Origin: Piscicola geometra
Taxonomy: Eukaryota > Annelida > Clitellata > Hirudinida > Piscicolidae
Assembly (NCBI GenBank): GCA_943735955.1
Contig: OX030963.1
Span: 5,168,223-5,232,222 of the forward strand
DNA: 64,000 bases
Direction: 5' to 3'
Under the pieces are notes generated by a model. That model saw nothing but the letters and a program-made list of their open reading frames with translations. It was not told where the DNA came from and did no database searches. This document shows, in pieces, positions 58,131 through 64,000 of the stretch. Within the stretch, counting starts at the first letter, position 1, and every line of letters starts with the position of its first letter. Position numbers and translations under genes: made by a program.

Positions 58131-59304
58131 AGCTGGATGTCGAGCTGACCATGGACGAACTCAGCAAAGCTATTGATGCCTTAAAGAGTGGAAAAGCACC
58201 AAAAGACGATGGCATCCGACCAGAAATAATCAAATGTGGTAAACAATCTCTACTAGAACCACTTCACAAGCTCCTTTGCCTATGTTGGAGAGAAGGTAAA
58301 GTTCCACAGGACATGCGCAATGCACAATGCCAAGATTGTCACCCTATATAAGAACAAGGGCGACGGCAGCGACTGCAACAACTACAAGGGCATCTCACTG
58401 CTTAGCGTCGTGGGTAAAGCTTTCGCACGCGTTGTCCTCAACCGTCTCCAAGTCCTAGCAAGTCATGTGTATCCTGAATCGCAACGCGGCTTCAGATCAG
58501 GAAGATCCACAGACGACATGATCTTCTTCGTGCGTCAGTTCCAGGAAAAGTGCAAAGAGCAGCGGATGCCACTGTATATCGCCTTCATCGACCTAACTAA
58601 GGCATTCGACCTTGTAAGCAGGAACGGCCTATTTCGGCTACTCAAGAAGATTGGCTGTCCACTTCGGCTGCTCAACATTAAAACTTCTTATCACGAAAAC
58701 ACGCAAGGTGTGGTCAGCTACGATGGGGAGCCCTAAGAATCCTTCATAATCAAGAGTGGGGTCAAACAGGGTTGTGTGCTAGCGCCCACATTATTCGGTA
58801 TCTTCTTCTCGATGCTGTTGAACTTTGCATTTAAAGAGTCTGCCGAAGGTGTCCATTTACACACCAGAAGTGACGGGAAACTGCTGAACATCGCACGTCT
58901 AAGAGCAAAGACGAAAATTCGCACTGTCCTCATCAGAGACATGCTGTTCGCTGATGATGCGGCCCTGGTGTCACACACGGAGGAACACCTTCAGCAGCTG
59001 ATGAATCGCTTTTCTCAGGCTTGCAGGGAATTTGGTCTGACCATCAGTATCAAAAAAACCAAAATCATGGGTCAAGACATCCCTGTTCCACCCTCAATCA
59101 CAATCGACAATCAGGTGCTGGAGGCCACTGACAAGTTCACATACTTGGGCTCCGTCAATACTAGCAGCCTATCCCTCGACATCGAGATTGATAAGAGGCT
59201 CGCCAAAGCAGCCAGCGTCATGGCCAGATTGAGCAAACGTGTATGGACTAACAACCAACTGACACGAAACACCAAGCTCAAAGGGTACCAGGCATGCGTT
59301 CTCA
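58131..59304 (+). pseudogene. LINE reverse transcriptase, decayed, cut by the gap
   Basis: Continues the LINE: LTMDELSKAIDALKSGKAPK, DDGIRPEIIKCG, then a 7-base duplication at about 58318-58332 (ACAATGC) shifts the frame. Next are YKGISLLSVVGKAFARVV, AFIDLTKAFDLV (motif A), a TAA at 58734, GVKQGCVLAPTLFG (motif B), FADDAALV (motif C) and the thumb up to GYQACVL at the gap. Motif C has FADD, versus FVDD in the 1-17 kb copies. Confidence 0.85.
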
Positions 59305-59504
59305 NNNNNNNNNNNNNNNNNNNNNNNNNNNNNNNNNNNNNNNNNNNNNNNNNNNNNNNNNNNNNNNNNNNNNNNNNNNNNNNNNNNNNNNNNNNNNNNN
59401 NNNNNNNNNNNNNNNNNNNNNNNNNNNNNNNNNNNNNNNNNNNNNNNNNNNNNNNNNNNNNNNNNNNNNNNNNNNNNNNNNNNNNNNNNNNNNNNNNNNN
59501 NNNN
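59305..59504. other. Assembly gap, 200 N
   Basis: Exactly 200 N, a round size that suggests a gap of unknown length. The end of the LINE and the start of the tetranucleotide tract are lost in it. Confidence 0.99.
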
Positions 59505-59928
59505 TACATACATACATACATACATACATACATACATACATACATACATACATACATACATACATACATACATACATACATACATACATACATACATACA
59601 TACATACATACATACATACATACATACATACATACATACATACATACATACATACATACATACATACATACATACATACATACATACATACATACATACA
59701 TACATACATACATACATACATACATACATACATACATACATACATACATACATACATACATACATACATACATACATACATACATACATACATACATACA
59801 TACATACATACATACATACATACATACATACATACATACATACATACATACATACATACATACATACATACATACATACATACATACATACATACATACA
59901 TACATACATACATACATACATACATACA

Positions 59929-59962
<34 letters not shown>

Positions 59963-59970
59963 CATACATA
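59505..59970. repeat. (TACA)n microsatellite, at least 465 bases
   Basis: Same motif as 47129-47803. It begins at the gap, so the true length is unknown. Confidence 0.97.
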
Positions 59971-60265
59971 CGATTTTTTTGGCAGGCTGTTCTAATTTCG
60001 CTGAGTCATTTTTGCGTTTATTTCGTTAATAAAGTGTCGTGTAGTTGAGAAGTTCGGATTTTGTTTTGCGGTTTAGTCAGGAGAGTTTATTAATATTTCC
60101 AAAACTCATAATTTCATTCTTTTATTAGAGTATTTAAACTTAATTTTCATATCTCGTGGTTTTACCTGTGCTTTGTTTCAACTTAACTGACCTACCTGTG
60201 TTTATTATAATTTATTATTATTATAGATATAGTTTGTTATAATTAATTATTTTATAGTGCTTGTT

Positions 60266-61174
60266 ATGTCGAAGTGCTACAGGTGCAACAAGGGAGCCAA
60301 AGATGGCTTGATGTGTTGCATGTGTAATGCAATTATGCATGGCAAATGTATTGGTTTGTCAGATGATTTTATTCATTCTTTGAGTTCAATCAGGAACCTA
60401 AAGGTCTTTTGTGATGAGTGTTTACGCAACGCAGAAAGTTTAAAATCGTCAGTAAAAATTGATGACCTATCGGCTGATGTAAAAAAGTTGATAGATTTAA
60501 ATGAATCAACTGCGAAGGAAATAAATGATTTGAAAAAACTTGTAGGTGAATATGGCAAGGGAATTGATGACATTACTTCTGCTGATAAGTTGATTGAGGG
60601 ATCAGTTGAGAAATTAAAAAAAGAAATGAGTGTCTCTTGGGCCTCGATTGTTGGCAGTGAGATTAAAAAGAGTGTTGATGGAGTCAATGTTGAACTCAAA
60701 TCAATGAAGAAAGCCATAGATGCTTCAAGCGAAACAAAGGCTAGAGAGAATAATATCATTTTGTTTAATTTAAATGAGAGCAATGTCAAAGGTCATGATA
60801 GAGATGCTATCATTGACCTGTTTAAAAAGATAACTGATGATACCATTAAAAATGATGATGTTTCGACAGTCACCAGGCAGGGTAGACTTGATGAGGGCTC
60901 TGACAAGATCAGACCCATTGTTATTAGATTTAAGTCCCAAGCTGCCAAAACATTGGTTCTCAAAAATTCTCACAGAATTAAGACATTGTCAGGTGATGTT
61001 GCTAAAGTAAAAATTTTTCATGATTTAACTCGTGAACAGAGAAATGAGTTCAATAAACTGGTGAATGAGGCAAAAGAGGTAGTAAAAAATGGTGATGGTA
61101 GTTTTTTTACCCGGGTAATAGGTCCTGTAGGGAGATGGAAAATAGTAAAAAATTTGAAAAAATCAAATTTGTAA
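60266..61174 (+). CDS. LINE ORF1: PHD-like finger, coiled coil and RRM-like domain
   Basis: 302 residues from ATG 60266; an earlier in-frame GTG at 60257 was not taken. Residues 1-55 hold a C-x2-C...C-x2-C-x5-H-x2-C...C-x2-C pattern (KCYRCNKG, CCMCNAIMHGKC, CDEC), a PHD/zinc-ribbon-like finger as found in ORF1 of CR1/L2-type LINEs. Residues 60-150 are heptad-rich and likely a coiled coil. Residues about 160-290 (RENNIILFNLNES, IRPIVIRFKS, then a basic FFTRVIGPVGRWKIVKN end) resemble the RRM plus C-terminal domain of L1-type ORF1, so RNA binding and chaperone function are expected. Intact. Confidence 0.8.
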   Translation: MSKCYRCNKGAKDGLMCCMCNAIMHGKCIGLSDDFIHSLSSIRNLKVFCDECLRNAESLKSSVKIDDLSADVKKLIDLNESTAKEINDLKKLVGEYGKGIDDITSADKLIEGSVEKLKKEMSVSWASIVGSEIKKSVDGVNVELKSMKKAIDASSETKARENNIILFNLNESNVKGHDRDAIIDLFKKITDDTIKNDDVSTVTRQGRLDEGSDKIRPIVIRFKSQAAKTLVLKNSHRIKTLSGDVAKVKIFHDLTREQRNEFNKLVNEAKEVVKNGDGSFFTRVIGPVGRWKIVKNLKKSNL

Positions 61175-63642
61175 ATTTTGGACTTTTGAATATAAGATCT
61201 ATTGTTTTTAAATATAATGAGGTTTATGAATTGATACATGAGGGGTTGGATATTTTTGTGTTGACGGAAACATGGCATGGATCACATGATGAAATTTCAG
61301 TACGGAAGGCAATGCCTCCTGGTTATAATTTTGTTGATTTTTTAAGACCGCTTGATCCATTTCATGGTGGTTTAATTATTTATTATAAGTCTGTTTTCAA
61401 GTGTAAACGATTGGATTTACCTAAAATATCCACTTTTGAGGCTGTTGCTTTGAAACTTTTTTGTTATAAATGTGATTTTATTGTATTAGCTATTTATAGG
61501 CCTGGATCAGCACCAGTCTCTCCTTTATTTTTTACGGAACTCACTTTGGTTTTGGAAAATGTTTCAATTTTAGCGTCCCATCTTGTTTTAGCTGGCGATT
61601 TTAATGTTAGGGTTGATAGACCTGATCATCCGAATGCTGTCATGCTACATGATGTTTTTGAAAATTTCCATTTAATTAATAGAGTAAATGAGCCCACTCA
61701 TAATTTGGGTGGTGTACTGGATCTGATTGTGACTTCTTGTGAGCTGCCTGTTTCCGATATTAAAGTTTTTCCAAGTGGGATTTTTTTTGACCATGGTTTT
61801 ATTAAGGTACGTCTGCCATTTGAAGTAAAACCTCCAAGGATTGCAAAAAAGCTTGTTCGATCTTGGAAACGTATGAAAGAGGATTTATTTGTCTCTTTAG
61901 TACTTGATTCTCCTATAAGTAAGCCATGTTCAAACAATGATGTTGATGAGCTGCTTGAACTTTTTAACAAAGAAATTAAAAGAATTGTAGATATAGTTGC
62001 GCCTCTTCATATGGCCAAGTGTAGACGAGAGCCAATGGCTCCATGGTTTGATGGAGAATGCAGGCAGGCAAAAAGAGATTGTCGCAAAAAAGAAAGGAAA
62101 TACAGGAAAACTTTGCAAATTGTTGATAAAAACAATTTTATCACTGCCTGTAGATCGAAAAATTGCCTTCTTGTAGGAAAAAGAAACTTATACTGGAAAA
62201 ATCTTGTAGATGAAAATAGAATGAAACCAAAGCAACTTTGGAATATTATCAAGAAACTGTTGTGTGATGAGTCGGATTTTGCTGATGCTGAGACTGATTT
62301 TTCTGCAAACACGTTTTTACATTTCTTTAGCAATAAGGTAGAAAGAGTAAGACAAGACACCGAAAATTGTGATGTAAATGACAATTTGATGTTTTCTGAT
62401 TCTGAGATTCCGGAGAATTATAAATTGTCAAGTTTTTCTATCTTAAGTGAAGACTATGTAATAAAAGTTGTTTTAGATTCGCCAAATAAAACATGTTCAT
62501 TGGATTGTTTACCAACATTTGTTTTCAAAAAATATATTAACTTGTTTTCAAAATTTTTAACAAGTTTTATTAATCTTAGTCTAAATTTGGGTAAATTTCC
62601 TAATTTATGTAAACATGCGCTAGTTGTTCCACTATTGAAAAAAGATGGCTCAGACATAAATATTATAAATAATTATAGACCAGTTTCAAATCTTTCTTTT
62701 ATTTCAAAGTTAATTGAACGCATTGTAGCTAAGGAACTGTTAGAGTATTTGACCTTCAATAGTCTATTGCCTGTGTACCAATCAGGGTACAGGCAGTTTC
62801 ATTCCACTGAGACTGCTTTGTTACAAGTACTCTCTAGCTTATATGCAGCTATGGATAAAAATGAGACATCAATATTGGCATTTTTGGACATGAGTGCAGC
62901 GTTTGACTGTGTTGATCATAGTATTCTATTGGAGCGACTTAGTCGCAGTTTTGGAATAACTGGGGTTGTTTATTCATGGTTCGAATCATATTTATTTAAT
63001 CGTTCACAACAAGTTTCTTATAAAAGTGAGTTGTCTGAAAATCAGATTATCACACATGGTGTACCACAGGGTTCTGTTCTTGGTCCGATTCTTTTTCTTT
63101 TGTATACTTCAGATGTCTTTAAAATTATTAAATCTTCTGGATTTTTGGGTCACTCATATGCTGATGATATACAGTTGATCGTCAGTTGTTCCCCGTTTGA
63201 ATTTCAGAATTCAATTGACAAGTTAGTAAAATGCTTATCAAATATCGATTTATGGATGTCAGCAAATCGATTGAAGTTAAATCAAAGCAAAACCAAAATA
63301 CTACCGATAGGCACTTGGCAGCAGCTTTCTAGGATTGAGGTGGACCATGTTGTTATTGATGGCGAAGATATTGAACTATCCTCTCAAGCAACTAATCTGG
63401 GTTTTATTTTTGATAAAAAACTTACAATGAATGAACACATTAAGCATTTGACCGGCACATGTTCTTATCAGCTGCGCAAATTAATGTCAATCAGAAGGTC
63501 ATTAACTACTGCTACCACACAAGGTCTGGTACATGCGTTCATTCACTCTCGGTTGGACTACTGCAACAGTCTTTTTGGGGTTTACCTGAGAGATCGATCG
63601 GTATGCTTCAGTCCATTCAGAACCGTGCTGCTAAAGTTGTAG
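61135..63642 (+). CDS. LINE ORF2: APE endonuclease and reverse transcriptase
   Basis: 835 residues from ATG 61135. The endonuclease occupies residues 1-230: LNIRSI (Asn), LTETW (Glu), AIYRPG, LAGDFNVRVD (Asp and Asn) and FFDHGFIKV (Asp-His). A basic linker follows. RT covers about residues 500-760: NYRPVSNLSFISKLIERIV, AFLDMSAAFDCVDH (motif A), THGVPQGSVLGPILFLLYTS (motif B), SYADDIQL (motif C) and LKLNQSKTKIL. All catalytic residues are present. The frame ends early at 63642 because of a one-base loss in the T-run near 63581. Confidence 0.85.
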   Translation: MENSKKFEKIKFVNFGLLNIRSIVFKYNEVYELIHEGLDIFVLTETWHGSHDEISVRKAMPPGYNFVDFLRPLDPFHGGLIIYYKSVFKCKRLDLPKISTFEAVALKLFCYKCDFIVLAIYRPGSAPVSPLFFTELTLVLENVSILASHLVLAGDFNVRVDRPDHPNAVMLHDVFENFHLINRVNEPTHNLGGVLDLIVTSCELPVSDIKVFPSGIFFDHGFIKVRLPFEVKPPRIAKKLVRSWKRMKEDLFVSLVLDSPISKPCSNNDVDELLELFNKEIKRIVDIVAPLHMAKCRREPMAPWFDGECRQAKRDCRKKERKYRKTLQIVDKNNFITACRSKNCLLVGKRNLYWKNLVDENRMKPKQLWNIIKKLLCDESDFADAETDFSANTFLHFFSNKVERVRQDTENCDVNDNLMFSDSEIPENYKLSSFSILSEDYVIKVVLDSPNKTCSLDCLPTFVFKKYINLFSKFLTSFINLSLNLGKFPNLCKHALVVPLLKKDGSDINIINNYRPVSNLSFISKLIERIVAKELLEYLTFNSLLPVYQSGYRQFHSTETALLQVLSSLYAAMDKNETSILAFLDMSAAFDCVDHSILLERLSRSFGITGVVYSWFESYLFNRSQQVSYKSELSENQIITHGVPQGSVLGPILFLLYTSDVFKIIKSSGFLGHSYADDIQLIVSCSPFEFQNSIDKLVKCLSNIDLWMSANRLKLNQSKTKILPIGTWQQLSRIEVDHVVIDGEDIELSSQATNLGFIFDKKLTMNEHIKHLTGTCSYQLRKLMSIRRSLTTATTQGLVHAFIHSRLDYCNSLFGVYLRDRSVCFSPFRTVLLKL

Positions 63643-64000
63643 TTGGCGCATACAAATATGACCACGTCACACCTATTTTTAAGGAACTCCATTGGTTGAG
63701 AGTTGATAAACGAATTATTTTTAAGATATTCATGTTGATGTATAAGTGCTTAAATGGACGTGCACCAAAATACCTTATGGATAAGTGCACTTTGAAAACC
63801 AACACTTTGCAATCCTATCGATTGCGGTCTGATGAGGTGAACTACTTGGCTGTTCCACCCACACGTTTGAAAATAGGGACAAGACAATTTTCTGTGTCTG
63901 GCCCTCTTGTATGGAACAGCTTGCCAAATCAATTGCGACAGCCGGGCTTAACGGCTAAGATGTTTAATGATATGCTGAAAACATATTTGTTTTCACTGTC
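63585..64000 (+). pseudogene. LINE ORF2 C-terminus, shifted frame, runs off the window
   Basis: The next frame continues the family pattern: PERSIGMLQSIQNRAAKVVV, TPIFKELHWLRVDKRIIFKI and SGPLVWNSLPNQLRQPGLTA up to 64000. One extra T in GGGGTTTACC would rejoin it to ORF2, so it may be a real inactivating deletion or a homopolymer error. Confidence 0.8.

Larger units (their letters stand above)
55010..59304 (+). mobile_element. RTE-like LINE, diverged subfamily, interrupted
   Basis: Starts with a GC-rich 5' region (GGCGGAACTGCTTCTACTAA, GGGAGGCAACCCATCTAGAA) that looks like the untranslated leader of this LINE group. Endonuclease and RT pieces follow to the assembly gap at 59305. A hAT-type MITE (56612-58122) splits it. 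Same family as the element at 14072-16998 but clearly diverged, and more complete at its 5' end. Confidence 0.85.
59971..64000 (+). mobile_element. L2/CR1-like LINE, two ORFs, nearly intact
   Basis: 5' untranslated region of about 290 bases, ORF1 (60266-61174), and ORF2 from 61135 overlapping it by 40 bases in another frame, running to the window end. The 5' boundary lies close to 59975, directly after the microsatellite. The only disabling change seen is a one-base deletion near 63581. The 3' end is outside the window. Confidence 0.85.

Overview
This looks like nuclear DNA from an AT-rich metazoan, possibly a lophotrochozoan such as a mollusc; the phylum is inference. Evidence: spliced exons with GT/AG sites, APE-type LINEs, tRNA-derived SINEs, a Penelope fragment, piggyBac and many hAT remnants, (TTAGGG)n, and kilobase-scale micro- and minisatellites. 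There are no prokaryotic operons, CRISPR arrays or rRNA. One 200-base run of N marks an assembly gap.

Layout. 1-17 kb: a near-identical tandem segmental duplication (units 1732-8846 and 8847-15995, plus the end of an earlier unit at 1-1731). Each unit carries the last two exons of a Q/N/T-rich, prion-like protein on + and the 3' part of an RTE-like LINE on -. The longer parental LINE ends the array at about 17.0 kb. 17-24 kb: AT-rich DNA with a Penelope RT fragment, a possible terminal exon, a perfect hairpin and a decayed GTF2IRD2-like hAT. 24.5 kb: a caspase-like exon (-), next to a 680-base (AGT)n tract. 26-31.6 kb: two decayed hATs and a 1.3-kb minisatellite with a 24-base unit. 31.6-38 kb: a duplicated 56-base exon flanking a SINE, a ZMYM1-like hAT and an internally deleted piggyBac. 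38-44.3 kb: a MITE family with GCGGCGATC termini, an L2/CR1-like LINE split by a tRNA-derived SINE, and another hAT C-terminus. 45-51.5 kb: a LINE C-terminal repeat, (ACAT)n, and a 3.1-kb array of 33-base units with a 495-base higher-order period. 51.5-54 kb: exons of an atlastin-like gene on - whose GTPase motifs are degraded, with a triplicated 205-base block. 54.3-59.3 kb: (CA)n/(AGT)n and a second RTE-like LINE, broken by a hAT-type MITE that itself holds a hairpin element with (TTAGGG)n in its loop. 59.3-64 kb: gap, (ATAC)n, and a nearly intact two-ORF L2/CR1-like LINE running off the end.

Host-gene content is small: the Q/N-rich gene, the caspase-like exon, the atlastin-like exons, the 56-base exon pair and one weak terminal exon. 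Everything else recognisable is mobile or satellite DNA, much of it nested. Translations of low-complexity tracts (poly-L/S/V, MYVC, HTYI, KISFLQNC, KATETVAPNVP and similar) were not called as genes.
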